From contig CM068313.1 in NCBI GenBank assembly GCA_034766995.1, forward strand, positions 19,561,512 to 19,625,511: 64,000 bases of DNA, given 5' to 3'. A program made the translations under genes and the position numbers. Positions 1-11,879 of the stretch are shown piece after piece. Source of the DNA: Acanthacorydalis orientalis (Eukaryota; Arthropoda; Insecta; Megaloptera; Corydalidae). Under the pieces are notes generated by a model that saw nothing but the letters and a program-made list of their open reading frames with translations, had not been told where the DNA came from and did no database searches. Numbering within the stretch: the first letter of the stretch is position 1; each line of letters opens with the position of its first letter.

Positions 1-952
1 AGATTAAACGTACACACTTTTGACAACTTGAACTTAAACCTTAGAGCCAACATAAACGTCACTAAATAAATTGAATACAACGTTTAAATATGAAATATGG
101 ACTGGACAACAAAAAAGTATAAAAAAAAAACATATACACGCATAGAGTAGAAATGATTGTGATTTAGAGGCGGCACGCGTCCGTATAAAAACGCCACTGT
201 ATTCATATATCTTTCTCACAATAGAAACCGTTGCATGCAAGTCGACAAAAGAAAGATGCGCCCCTTGATCCATGCGAACCATAATGCAACATATTTATAA
301 AGCTTTAGCGCAATTGTGCGTGGGGTGTGTCCTATCTTGTACTAGAGACCATTAGGCTAAACTGTGAGAGAACGCTTCATAAAATTGCATTTCCTGAAAT
401 TAATGTGCACTTTTGTGCTTAATTGCTTTCGTTCACCGAATGGCGTTTTTATTGCTATTATCACAATCATTATTTGAATAACTGTCATTGAAACTTATGT
501 CAGTATATTAAAAGAAAAATGTCATCAGCGCACTAAAAAATTTAAACCACCAACGTACAAAATTAATCCAAAATAATAAAAATTCCTCCGAATTATAATG
601 GCACGTTATGTGTTAAGGAATACGATGACCAAAAATTTAATTTGATATGAATAAAATAATTAAAGGATTAATATTAACATTCGCTATTAATATACATATA
701 TAATATATAATGCTTGTGTAGATATTAAAATTCTAATTGTTTCAAATAAAAACCCCATTTAATTTGTTAACTTAAAAAAGCTTTTATTCTATTTATTCAG
801 AATACAAGAATGTATGTATTAGATTTCCACTTTAACTAAATAACTACAAAAGATTATTTGAATAATAATTCTTAATTCTTACAAAAGTAATATTAAATTT
901 AAAATTTAAAGTTATTGTATAAAATAGACACGTTTTTAAAATTACTTTCATA
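1..952. other. A/T-rich non-genic DNA
   Basis: Mostly A/T-rich sequence with no recognisable gene. A frame on the minus strand is open across 34-282, but its composition (runs of F, I, C and S from A/T-rich codons) gives no support for a protein. Bases 150-300 are less A/T-rich and could be a small conserved patch. Confidence 0.5.
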
Positions 953-1144
953 CTAATGAACAATATAAATATCCATACATTCAGCATTTTTATAACTGAA
1001 TATATGTTCATTTTCATACTTGTAATCCCGTTGGAGTATTTTCTCTGTGATCTTGGTTCTGACCAATCCCTCGAGTCTATCTTCCATTATTAGTTTCAGC
1101 TCTTGAGTCTTGCTCAGTTCACTTGTAAACAAACTCTTTATCTA
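953..1144 (-). CDS. Coding-like open frame, possible exon or relic
   Basis: The minus strand is open for 62 codons from just after an in-frame TAG (1142-1144) to a TAG at 953-955. The first ATG is at 1085-1087. The predicted peptide is hydrophilic and rich in K, E, R and L, with a pattern compatible with an amphipathic helix (for example SELSKTQELKLIMEDRLEGL near its start). This differs from the F/I/N/K-rich noise of surrounding frames, and the underlying DNA is less A/T-rich than its flanks. An AG lies directly before the open stretch, so it could be an internal or terminal exon. I do not recognise the family. A transposon relic is the main alternative. Confidence 0.3.
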
Positions 1145-2373
1145 CAATCTATCTTAAGAAAATTCTCTATATTTTATAAATTTAACCTTTCTATTAATCA
1201 TAAAATTAAAATTATTCTGAATAACTATGTAATTTACATCCCATCACATTATAATTCTGGCACTTTAGCTTAACTCATTTTCACAAAAAAAAAATTTTCA
1301 AGTCCCACAAACATTTTTCTCATGAAAATATTGATAATTTTTAATTCTTGCTTCTGTGTATTTTGATGGTAAAGACATCATACTTGGAGCGCTAAGGTAC
1401 AATATAATCTTTTTTACACCTGAACAAAAAAGAATTTTTTATACTTGAACACTCGAACAAAAAGATGTAATCACCATCTAAATATACATAATTAACTATC
1501 AAAAAGGATTACTAATTATTTATTGGACATTTTTGATCAGAATTTTTTTGTGAGATAAAAAAAGTCATATAAGATATAGTTTTTATTAATATAAAATCTA
1601 AATATTTTTATTAAAAAAATCAATAAAAAAGAAATTGACAATTTTAAATAAAAAATATATATATTGTTGTTTTAATATTTTCTTTTTTCTAGTTTCTTTT
1701 AATGATTGATTAGTAATATTTATTGAATTTAATTAGAAATAGAGCACTTTAAAATTTAAAGCCCTTAATTTCAAAATATTTATAAAAGATAACATTAAAT
1801 TTATAGAAAAATATACATTTCACGCAAAAATAAAAGAAAATATTTAATTAATTTATTTTGAAACAGTATATAATATTTATACTAAAATGTATATAAGATA
1901 TTGTAAAAAATATGTTGCAATTTAATAAATATATCAGTTAGTTATTACTGTAATATAAGAATACGTGTTTAATTATTTGATATTTGTATTCGTTTTTATT
2001 CGATTTCAAATATAATTTGATATTTAATATTCTATAAAATTTTGTTAAAAATGTATTATTAAATAAACATTTTTACACATTTCTCAAGTTAAAATATTTT
2101 ACAAGTGAAGCATTAGTCACAGTAAAATCAGAAATATTAATTTATATAGATTAATGATTTACAGTTAAATATAAAACAGAACATTTTCAAATTTAATTAA
2201 TTACTAAGAAGTAAAAGCTAATTATTTAATGATGTTTCTATAACCAAAATTCAATTTAAGAATTTTTAATAGAATACTAATTGAAAATTCTCACCTCATT
2301 AAAATATCATTACCTTTGATGAAAAAAGTATAGGTTATGTTTTTATATTATTTAAACTAATTATACACACATA

Positions 2374-2377
<4 letters not shown>

Positions 2378-2408
<31 letters not shown>
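2378..2408. repeat. (AT)n microsatellite
   Basis: An uninterrupted run of alternating A and T, preceded by a short CA-rich stretch. Confidence 0.95.
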
Positions 2409-2411
<3 letters not shown>

Positions 2412-3303
2412 TCTTGTATATGTATGTGTAAATATATAAATACCGTACAACATGTAATAACCAACAATGAAGTCATTTTCAAAGAAAACAGAATCTATCA
2501 TAAAAGCGTGGACAATGCAGAGGTTAATTAAGAGTTTGCTTTGTCTTGAACATGGTATTAATGATCTTCATATCGAAAGATTAAATAATTCATTATGTCG
2601 TTTACGTGACATGTCATAAAAGCAATGAATTGATGTTGCTTTTCTGTACAGGAAAAATAAATAATGTATATTTATTATTCATTTTGTATTGATTTTCATA
2701 TTTATTACAGGTAATATAAATATGGTTTATGTGAACGTATCACTTAAATTTTCATTGAGTTATATTTTTATGTGAATTTTATTGTTTGTTTAAATACATT
2801 TCTAGAAAATAATCCTTCAAATCAATTCTAACTTTAGAAAGAGATTGATATATTTATGTGCGTTGTAATTGATTACATAGTATTTTTTAACTTCTCGATT
2901 ATAAAGAGAATTTTATTATTAACATATTAATGAGTCATTTTTCTAAATAATAATATTATATTTTATTTTCTTTTGATTAAATTTGCTGAATCATATTCTT
3001 GCATTTTTACTGCATTTTTTTAAACGAGAATTAATTTAAATATTACAAAGCGTTGTTCTGAACATAATTATATGCATTCAGTGAAAAAAACCCTGTTGTA
3101 TTTTTAAAGAATGCTGAATACAAAAGCTTTAAATTAAATATCCAGCAATTCAGAAATAATCTAATAACAATCTATTTTGTTTCATGGAAATTCGTTGTTT
3201 AAATTATTTATAACTTCTCGGTATGATTTTTCATACAGTATTTTTTTAAAAAAAGAGTTCGTTAAATGACTGTTCATATTTTCTAAGTACTGTTATTTAT
3301 GAA

Positions 3304-3305
<2 letters not shown>

Positions 3306-3341
<36 letters not shown>

Positions 3342-3390
3342 CTATGTATGTATGTATGAATATGTGGGTGTTTGTGTGTGGGTGTGTGTA
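3306..3390. repeat. Compound (AT)n-(GTAT)n-(GT)n microsatellite
   Basis: About 32 bases of alternating AT pass into GTAT/CTAT repeats and then an impure GT/GGT run. The stepwise change suggests successive slippage and point mutation of one original tract. Confidence 0.9.
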
Positions 3391-3568
3391 ATATATTTCT
3401 ATTTTCTATTTTTATCATATATATGCATCAGTACTTTTTGAATACTTTATATTCTTTTGTTTACTGAATTGTTAATTCTTTCTTGGATTTTCAATTAGAT
3501 ACACTTTTTAATGTAATTCACGGTATGTTTTAATAAAATAATTCAAAGTCATTTCACATCAGTTATAA

Positions 3569-4479
3569 AGGGTTTTCCAATAAGGACGCAGTTTTTTAAG
3601 AGATTATATTTCACAGATGTCAAACTGACAGCTATTTTCTGAAATTTGTTAAGGTTTGGCATTACCATATTTAGTTATGGCTTAGGAAACAACAAAATAA
3701 TTGAAATAATACAATTATGTCATAAAAATGGTCGTTCTACAAAAAATACATTTTGTAAATTTAGCGATACTTATTTTCGATATACTCATCCATCTGTATC
3801 AGGAATTTTTCGATTAATGACTAAATTTGAAGAGATTGGATCGATTAAATATAAAGAAATACCAACACGTGTTCGTAGTGTTCGTTCTGGACCAAACATT
3901 GACTTGGTCCGTAAAAATGTGTCGGAGGAGACAAGAATGCCATTTTCACGACGTTCACAGCAATTGGGTCTTTCACAGACGACCACATGATGCATTTTGC
4001 ATAAGGATTTATTGATTAAGGTTTATAAGGTTCAATTAACACAAGAATTGAAGCCAGCAGAACATTCTACGAGTCTGAGATTTGTTAATTGGATACTGGA
4101 ACAATACGGCTTTTTCGAAAAAGTTATCTTTAGCGACGAAGCTCATTTCGAACTCCCTGGGTACATTCTTTGGGGTCATGTTATAGGCAGATGTGCCCCA
4201 ATAATTATAAAACAACCTAAGAGATTGCAAAAGATTCTGACCAAAGAGATGAAATTCAAATTTTAATTGGTGAGATAGAGGCCCAGAGGTGTTATTAAAA
4301 ATTTGAACAAAAGAATGGTTACTTGTAAGAAAGTACGCGACGGTCACTTACCCGATATTATTTTTCATTTATAAATGGCATACCACAAACTATTATTTAC
4401 AATAAAGAAACTTGATATTTTAGCACAAATTCTATTTTATTTCGAATTAAAAAATTGCATCCTTATTAGATAATCCGGA
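3569..4479 (+). mobile_element. Internally deleted Tc1/mariner-family transposon
   Basis: The ends are imperfect inverted repeats of about 30 bases. The left end (3570-3599) carries AATAAGGACGCA followed by a T run. The right end (4449-4478), read on the other strand, carries AATAAGGATGCA followed by the same T run. Between them lies a decayed IS630-type transposase. The element is about 0.9 kb, shorter than the roughly 1.2-1.3 kb usual for this superfamily, because the middle of the catalytic domain is missing. It could not move by itself but might once have been mobilised by a full-length relative. The family call rests on the transposase text and the paired ends. Confidence 0.82.
3646..4374 (+). 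pseudogene. Tc1/mariner (IS630-family) transposase, broken and deleted
   Basis: The relic reads in one frame from 3646 to 4266 with a single stop, TGA at 3988-3990. The N-terminal part has the helix-turn-helix region of this family (GRSTKNTF, then PSVSGIFRL), followed by RRSQQLGLSQTT. After the stop come VQLTQELKPAEH, the FVNWILEQ helix and FSDEAHF, which carries the first catalytic aspartate. The second and third acidic residues are absent: text resumes only at the extreme C-terminus (GHLPDIIFH, 4291-4374). The stop probably replaced a tryptophan codon, since relatives have W at this point (family knowledge). No good ATG start remains and the frame opens with TTG. This is a clear pseudogene. 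Confidence 0.82.
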
Positions 4480-5210
4480 ATTATAGTTAATTATTTAAAC
4501 AAGTTGTGACAACTTAGATATATGTGCTTTTATATTTTTGACTATAAATATTATACATACTACTTATTAACAATTCTCTTCAAAGTAATTCAAAATTACA
4601 GAGCTGTACAAAACACGACTACAGAACTACAGAAGAACAAAATTACAGAGGTGTAAAAATTACAGTTGTTCTTACAGAGCTGCATTTTTTAAAAAAAATA
4701 TTATTCATTTGACAATTTTCACTTTTAAAATTATAAGAATATCAAAAATTATTCACAATATTGTTTTACGAATATATATATATATATATATAATCAAAAA
4801 ATTATTCTGTAAGCCATCAATAATTTCTAAAATCATGTCACTGGATTGGAAAACATCTGCAACGCCAGCGTTAAGAAATTCGAAGGAAATCAATTAGAAA
4901 ACATGATAGCTGAAAGAACGTTCGAAAAATCGCCCTTCGGCTACCCAATCCAGTAACTTGTGCTGCGATGTGTGCAACATGATTTCACAAGAAAAAAATG
5001 GTATTATAAACTTCAAAAGTAGAACATGTTATGGAATCAATTTCATTTCTAATATTCTTCTTTTCATTTTTCAATCTTTCATCCGCCACAAAAGAAATAA
5101 TATTTTTATACGAAGAAAAATATTAAATTATGTATTTAATTTTTAATTTAATTTGTTGGCATGTCACTTGGTTAATAACAAACATTCTCTATTGTCACGA
5201 AATCATATAG

Positions 5211-5213
<3 letters not shown>

Positions 5214-5253
<40 letters not shown>
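5214..5253. repeat. (AT)n microsatellite
   Basis: About 40 bases of pure alternating A and T. Confidence 0.95.
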
Positions 5254-5258
<5 letters not shown>

Positions 5259-5342
5259 CATATTTTTAAAAAAATGATTTGTTTTTGTACTAATTTGATC
5301 AGTGTAATTAATTAAATCATTTTGCTAATATTTTACAATCTT

Positions 5343-5367
5343 TCTCTCTCACACACATACACATATG

Positions 5368-5406
<39 letters not shown>
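5343..5406. repeat. Compound (CT)n/(CA)n/(AT)n microsatellite
   Basis: Short CT and CA runs lead into about 34 bases of alternating AT. Confidence 0.9.
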
Positions 5407-5410
<4 letters not shown>

Positions 5411-6492
5411 TTAATAATATTAAAATTTGTACATTTATGGAAGTGAAAGTAAAATAAATGCTTGAAAAATAAGTTTTAAGTATAGAATTGACAATTTAAA
5501 AATCAAATAATATCAATTAGAAGAATATCTTTTTCAATAATTCTTTTAAAACATTAACCCGTACGTTTATGTAACATACTCTTATATTAATAATTTATTT
5601 ACGCAGAATTTAAGAAGGAAAACATTATATCATTTTGAACATTTCTCGTTATATTTCTCTCTTTTCTTCAAAAAATTATTATAATTATTAAAATTGCTTA
5701 ATGAGCTCTTGGGCACTAGTATATTTCTATATAAAGTTTCTTTCATCATAACAATTTGATATTTTAGATTTATGTAATCTTTTTAACAACCTATTGTATT
5801 ATATCGATTATATTTTAATTCATAACTGTTAAATTTATTATTTTCTATCAATTGTTTATGTCGATATTTTTTTACTCTAATTTTTTTTAAAAAAACATAT
5901 AATTTTAAAAATTACTAATTTCTCATTTGCAAACAATCATAAATTATAACTTTTCCAAACATATTCTACATCTACTAAAAGAACACAAATATTTTCATCA
6001 TTTAATGTATTTTTTCACAAAAAGTTTCGAAAAATATGCATTATTCCTATAAATAATTAGTCTTATTTTTCAACTGAAAAACATTTCAAATAGGGGTTTT
6101 AAAAAACATTTCATACATTTCTTTTGCTTATATAATGTTTTTTAAACATATTTCTTTTATTAAAAGTAATTATTATTATTGAAAATAATTTTATTCCGTT
6201 GAATAAATATGTAATATTGGCAAACACTAATAATTTTTTATTTAATACTCAAAATTATTATATGTTAATAATAATTGAACCCAAAGGTATTTAGTAATTT
6301 TTTTATTTATTTGTAAATTCATATGACCTTATTTATATCTATATTTTACTGGAATACTAAACAACGTTTTTCAGTTTCTGTTGATTTAAGTATTTTAGTT
6401 ACCAATTCTCTGAATTAACTAGCCTAAGTAAATACAGCCATGAATATTGATCATTTATAACCGATGAAAATTATTACAGTGTAAATAAATGC

Positions 6493-6496
<4 letters not shown>

Positions 6497-6530
<34 letters not shown>
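6497..6530. repeat. (AT)n microsatellite
   Basis: About 34 bases of alternating A and T. Confidence 0.95.
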
Positions 6531-6535
<5 letters not shown>

Positions 6536-7139
6536 TTTTATTCATATATGAAATTAATTTTAATAATTATATTTCTTACCAATTCATTTAACTTTCAAAA
6601 GCTTTGATTTATATTTCATTACAAAATATTTGTTTCAATTCAAACAATATTATAAATAAAAAACTTGCTATTCACAATTCAAATTATTTTTACATTTTTA
6701 TAATCAGAAATTACTTGAGTTATTTCAAATTATTAAAAACATTAAATAAATATTATATACTATAATTTAAACATAAAAATTAAATGAATTACAAATTAGT
6801 ATAAATAAATAATTTTAATAATAAGTTATTAATTTGGAAAAAATAATAAATTTTCAAATTAAAAATATTCATGTTGCGAAAAAAATGTTATTTAAATATC
6901 ATAACATGATTTAAAATTTTTTCTTCAGTAAAAGAAAGTATTAAATATTTATTTTTTAAAAAAAATATTTTACGATATGTAATTAGAATATATATTCATT
7001 TATTTTGTTATAGTCCTACTTTACCATTTTAAACAAAAATAAAGTCCATGATTTATCTTTTTCTCACTTTATATATATATATATATAATATTTTCGTCGT
7101 TATTTTTCCTTATCTGTACGAAAATTAATTTATTTTTAA

Positions 7140-7510
7140 CACGAAATTTAAAATTGCTTCGAAGACAAACAGTCGCATCATTGTATTTCAGTTGTAGTGT
7201 TTCTGTTTTCGTGTGCATGTTTAACATAATGATAAATGTCTAGACCTCGTGATCTGTCAACCACACAAACCTTGAAGTATTGTCAACTTGACATTGAACT
7301 TCAACTTGAACACTGTCTTCAGTTTTCAATTTCCAAACTACGTCAGAATCACTGGTGTCATCATCATCGTCATAGTAATCGTTCCCTTTATACCGCAACA
7401 AATGCGTATTATCATTGGTTGAGGGGTAACATGGTGTAGTAATACAAAACTTCAATGTGAAACGATCTGGTGTTACCACTCTTTCTTATAACAGTGGCGG
7501 CTGAATCATA
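7140..7510. other. Island of ordinary base composition
   Basis: About 370 bases that stand out from the A/T-rich flanks. On the minus strand 7240-7479 is open for 79 codons and would encode an acidic stretch (NDYYDDDDDTSDSD) ending in WLTDHEV, but it lacks an ATG (it opens with GTG) and is closed by a stop shortly upstream. It could be a short exon, a transposon fragment or conserved non-coding DNA. I do not recognise the peptide. Confidence 0.35.
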
Positions 7511-8131
7511 GCGACACTATTACTCATCATTTTTTTCAATACAAATTTACAATATATTTTATTCTTTTATGAAGTCATAATAAATAATGTAATTTTCATT
7601 ATTAACTCTCACTTGAATATGTGTAAAAGTGCTAATTGAATTTACTCTTCCGATAGAATATTTAGTTTAACTTTTTTCCAGAAGGCAAATATTATTTTTT
7701 TTGTAAATTTATTACAGTTTTACATTCGAACTCAAAACAAAGATCGACAAATATTCTATTACTCCTTCTCTATTACAATCTCGTCATAAAATACAAAAAT
7801 ATAATTTTATTTTTTTTTTAAATATATAATAATAAAAAAAACTTTCTCCTACAATGATTAAACAAAAATGATTTTTACTTTGCTTCAATATAGCAAATGA
7901 ACAAAAAAACATTTAAATAATAATCTTTTAGTATGAAAAAAGTATTAAAAGTAATTAAAATAATAAAAACTTCCATATTTTCTACATTTATAAAATAAAA
8001 TATAGGATAATTTTAAATTATGTAGTAATTTTTAGTATTCCATCAAACACTTTTACTTATTAAAATTGTACTTTTACCCTTTAACTACCTAATAATATTA
8101 TTAAATTTTATTTTTTTTAAGAATAAATACT

Positions 8132-8140
<9 letters not shown>

Positions 8141-8178
<38 letters not shown>
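8141..8178. repeat. (CA)n-(AT)n microsatellite
   Basis: A short CACACA lead-in followed by about 38 bases of alternating AT. Confidence 0.95.
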
Positions 8179-8182
<4 letters not shown>

Positions 8183-8388
8183 AGGCGTGTTTATACATTT
8201 ATATATCAGAAGAATAAATATTTTATATTTAATTATTTATAATCTTAAAAAAGAAACATTCTGGTATAATTAAAATTTAAAACTTTGCAAATATGAAAAC
8301 TTTAAAACATTTATCTCTGCATTAAATAAATAAAAACTAGAACTTTCTATGAATTCACAGTGAATTTTTAAAAATACATACAGATTTG

Positions 8389-8392
<4 letters not shown>

Positions 8393-8475
<83 letters not shown>

Positions 8476-8490
8476 AGAGGGAGAGAATTT
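8393..8490. repeat. Compound (AT)n-(GA)n microsatellite
   Basis: About 46 bases of alternating AT switch directly to about 50 bases of nearly pure GA. A minus-strand open frame across it (poly YI and SL) is a by-product of the repeat and not a gene. Confidence 0.95.
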
Positions 8491-9242
8491 AATTGATACA
8501 TAAAAATTATATCAATATATGATGGTTGTACAAAATTATATATTCCATTCGTCGAAATATTCGCTTTAACGGAAATAAAATATGTGTACATATTTTTTAC
8601 CTTTTTTATAAATATGATAGTGTAATGCCATATGAGATTTCAACGGAAATTCTCAATGGATTTTAAACGAGTATATGTAATATTAAAAGCTCCACTACAC
8701 ATCCGAACATGACCGATGTTCATGTTAAAATTATGATACTGCCATTAGTATACAGAACTGTATTTATTTGATAGTATATTTTTTTAAAAAAATACAAATA
8801 TTCTCCTAAATATTATTTTCTTACGAAATTTATAAAAAGAATAACTTTACTTAAAAATATCTTTATATTTTTACACCTTATTATTATTTTATAAATTGTA
8901 AAATTACCGTAATTTATTTTATATAAAAAATAAATGTGTATTGTAAATTTTAAGATATTAACCAAACTATTGTTAATAATTAGAAATATTCCACTTCGCA
9001 AAAACTATTTTATAAATACTTTTAATATTCATTAAATAATATTTGAATATTAATTTTTTAAAAATGTTATATATAAAATTTAACATTTTTTAAAAAAGTA
9101 GAATTATAAAGAATAATTTATGTGTACCCAAAAATATATACTTCATTCATTGCATCTTCACAAATAATGTAAAATTAATTAACTTTGAACTAAATTAAAT
9201 AATTTAAAACATAAATAAATATTTAAATTTTAAAACAAATAT

Positions 9243-9280
<38 letters not shown>

Positions 9281-9802
9281 TGTACCCTTCAATACTTGAA
9301 ATTTATAAATGTAATGCACATTTAAGTTTCCATTCAAATGATCAAATTTATTTACAATTCCATATTTCGTTCTTTTATAAATTCCCATGCGTTTTTGCAT
9401 TATTTATTGAATAATGTATGAGTTTGCATTATAAATATGAGGGCACTGAGTAACCCTTAGGCCATATGATAACGAGTACACGGTAAAAAATTCGTAGTTT
9501 ATAGCAACGGTTGTCATTAATTAAGTGACACTCAATCAATATTTGTAAATTAACCTTCAGTATAAAATTTACATATCCATGCATAATAAAACTACAAAAT
9601 TATCTCGTAACGTATGCAATTATTTATAATTTTTAGAAAAAAATTTATAATGAAATTTCATTTTTATTAAAGGATAATTTCAAAAATATGAATATATTCA
9701 TGTTTTAACTGAAATGATTTTTATTTATAAATTTAGTGTCAGGATTGGTCTTTTAAATTATGTATTTTATCTTTACATTTATCTGTCTATTTTATATTAT
9801 AG

Positions 9803-9806
<4 letters not shown>

Positions 9807-9851
<45 letters not shown>

Positions 9852-9864
9852 CATATATATATAT
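9807..9864. repeat. (AT)n microsatellite with CAT interruptions
   Basis: Nearly 60 bases of alternating AT broken twice by a single C. Confidence 0.95.
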
Positions 9865-10379
9865 AATTTTAATTTTTTTAATTAGATTTATATATAACTG
9901 CCCATCCAAACTCGTAAAATAAATGACAATTGAGAAATATTTTAATCTTGAGCTAATATTAATTAAAAGAATGACATATTGGGTTATTGAACGATTTGTT
10001 ATAAATTTTAAATAAATATTGTCAATATCACCTTTTCATTTCGAAATAATGTCTGAAAATACATTGAAAAACTTTGAACATCATTAAATTAAAAAAAAAC
10101 ATACTTGAGTTTTAATTTGTCTAATAAATATAAATATACATCAATTATTAAATAAGAAGATGAAATTAAAACTAAATGAAATTTTTTAATTAATCTTTAT
10201 TATTGTAATTTTAAATATTTATTTTCTAATGAATAATAAAACAGATGATAATTTGTAAAAATATATTTTTGATGCTTGCCTTATGACATTGATTCGAAAG
10301 TAAAGATTTACTCAGTTGATATAGTTTTCGCTGTAGTATAATTCAAAATTCAAATTAACATAATCTACCATTCACCATT

Positions 10380-10900
10380 CTACCGTGTTAATCGCTGAAC
10401 AGATGCCGCCTTCGTTCAAGAATCATCTTATATTTTTACTTCTATCTATCTTCTTTTATCACTACTAATACCTAATAAGCGAAAATAACCCGCCACTGCT
10501 TCCACGTATAAAATATACCCTTCATCTCATCGCATGTGTACGCGTGAGTGCATATTGCACAGTTGCAGTAACGTCTGCATCATGTTTACGCGGGGGTGTA
10601 TAAAGGGATAGGCAATTGGTCATTCGAACATGAAATATGGACTCGTCGCAATAGCCTAGGGAGACGGTTTATATTGGTGTTTCAACCAGCCAAGTTTAAA
10701 TTGCTCAGTTCGCTAATTTATCTGTATATGTGTTTTGGTGTACTGAATGCAGTTGGTTGGTAGGCCACCCAATTAAGTATTATACTTGATCTATGGATGC
10801 AGATAAAGTAAATTTATGGTGCTGTAATCTGATATCAGATCTCCTGTCGTTATACATTTTGGTCGAATTGCGTTTCATTTGTGCTCAAATTTTAAGGATA
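10380..10900. other. Island of ordinary composition, possible regulatory or promoter DNA
   Basis: About 500 bases clearly richer in G and C and in CpG than the flanks. It contains a TATAAA hexamer at 10599-10604, a TCATTC initiator-like match at 10620-10625, a second initiator-like TCAGTT near 10704 and the imperfect palindrome GTGCATATTGCAC. The TATA-to-initiator spacing is shorter than the usual 30 or so bases, so a promoter is only a possibility. No long open frame is present. Conserved non-coding DNA fits equally well. Confidence 0.35.
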
Positions 10901-11024
10901 TCCAACAAATAACATAATCCCATTAGCCGAATGATTTTTATTTAAAATCTGAACTGATTTTTACTGTACATCATTGAACTAATTTCATTTTTATCTTCAT
11001 TCTCTTTTATATAATTTTACATAT

Positions 11025-11092
<68 letters not shown>

Positions 11093-11699
11093 GAAAAAAT
11101 CAATGATGAATTTCATATATATTATAATTAAAATGTAACTGAGTGAAATCACAATCTTGAAATATTTCAATAATAAATATTTCACGTAGAATTTTATAAC
11201 CTATACATCATTTCTGTTTAGTTTACGAATCGTTAGAAAAATATATTTTCACCTGCAAATAAAAAAAATCAGTATGTAGCAAATAAATCGTTAAGTATTT
11301 GTTCCTTGAACTGATTATTACATTTTTCTTTAAGTTCCAGGAATTTTATAAAAGGAAATATTTTCGAAAAGTTGGTATTTTTTTCTATTCTTAATACGTT
11401 TCTAAAAATTTATACAAATTCTAAAAAATCTTTATTTCTTTTATTTAAAGTTATAATTATTTATAGAAAATACTTCTAAATAAATGAAAAACATTTTTTT
11501 TATCACAATGATTTGCTTTTTATAACTCTCAATCTCTTTCTCTCCCTATATATATATATATATATATATATGTATAAACCAAAAACCTATATTGGTAGTC
11601 ATTAATTACAAATATTGTTTGTAAAATAAATATATAAAATAAAAAATTTCTGTTATGTAACAGTTAAAGAAAGTGTTAGAAGAAGAGAATATAATAATA
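10901..11699. other. A/T-rich spacer
   Basis: Contains the compound AC/AT tract at 11030-11089 and (AT)n at 11546-11571. Nothing else is visible. Confidence 0.6.
11030..11089. repeat. Compound (AC)n-(AT)n microsatellite
   Basis: About 30 bases of AC repeat join about 30 bases of AT repeat. Confidence 0.95.
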
Positions 11700-11879
11700 A
11701 TGGACATAATTCATAAAATTCATAATCTCAATTCCACAAAATGGAAGTCAATGATGAGACATGAACAAGCGGTATATAAAACAAATGTTAGCGTTTGCAC
11801 TACTCTCTTCGCATTAAGTATCATCCTGTGGGAATCAACTAACGCGTCGTCCAGATACATCTACCCCAGATGGAATTGA
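11700..11879 (+). CDS. Small open frame with a hydrophobic segment
   Basis: An ATG at 11700 opens 59 codons ending in TGA at 11877-11879. The frame is also open for nine codons upstream. The first 30 residues are polar. A hydrophobic stretch follows (CTTLFALSIILW), then ESTNASSRYIYPRWN at the C-terminus. The hydrophobic block followed by small residues resembles a signal peptide and cleavage site, but lies too far from the ATG to serve as one unless translation or splicing begins later. I do not recognise it. The DNA from here to about 12000 has ordinary base composition. It could be an exon, a relic or a chance frame. Confidence 0.22.
   Translation: MDIIHKIHNLNSTKWKSMMRHEQAVYKTNVSVCTTLFALSIILWESTNASSRYIYPRWN

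Larger units (their letters stand above)
1145..3568. other. A/T-rich spacer with two microsatellites
   Basis: Very A/T-rich DNA with no coding-like frame. It contains the (AT)n tract at 2378-2408 and the compound tract at 3306-3390. Otherwise I see nothing to annotate. Confidence 0.6.
4480..7139. other. A/T-rich spacer with microsatellites
   Basis: Non-genic, A/T-rich. It holds (AT)n tracts at 4772-4792, 5214-5253, 5373-5406, 6497-6530 and 7070-7087. A short less A/T-rich patch at 4830-4980 has open frames of about 60 codons but nothing recognisable. Confidence 0.55.
7511..10379. other. A/T-rich spacer with microsatellites
   Basis: No gene-like content. It contains the (AT)n tracts at 8141-8178, 9248-9277 and 9807-9864 and the compound AT/GA tract at 8393-8490. 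Confidence 0.6.

Noticed and set aside
8355..8591. Minus-strand open frame with poly-SL and poly-YI
   Set aside because: It is the translation of the (GA)n and (AT)n microsatellite and has no protein-like part.
10599..10625. TATA box and initiator as a core promoter
   Set aside because: TATAAA and TCATTC are both present but only about 23 bases apart from TATA to the presumed start, shorter than the usual 30 or so, and no gene follows.
89..10645. Shared ATGAAATATGGACT word at about 89-103 and 10629-10643
   Set aside because: A 14-base A/T-rich word can recur by chance over 64 kb, and the flanks do not match.
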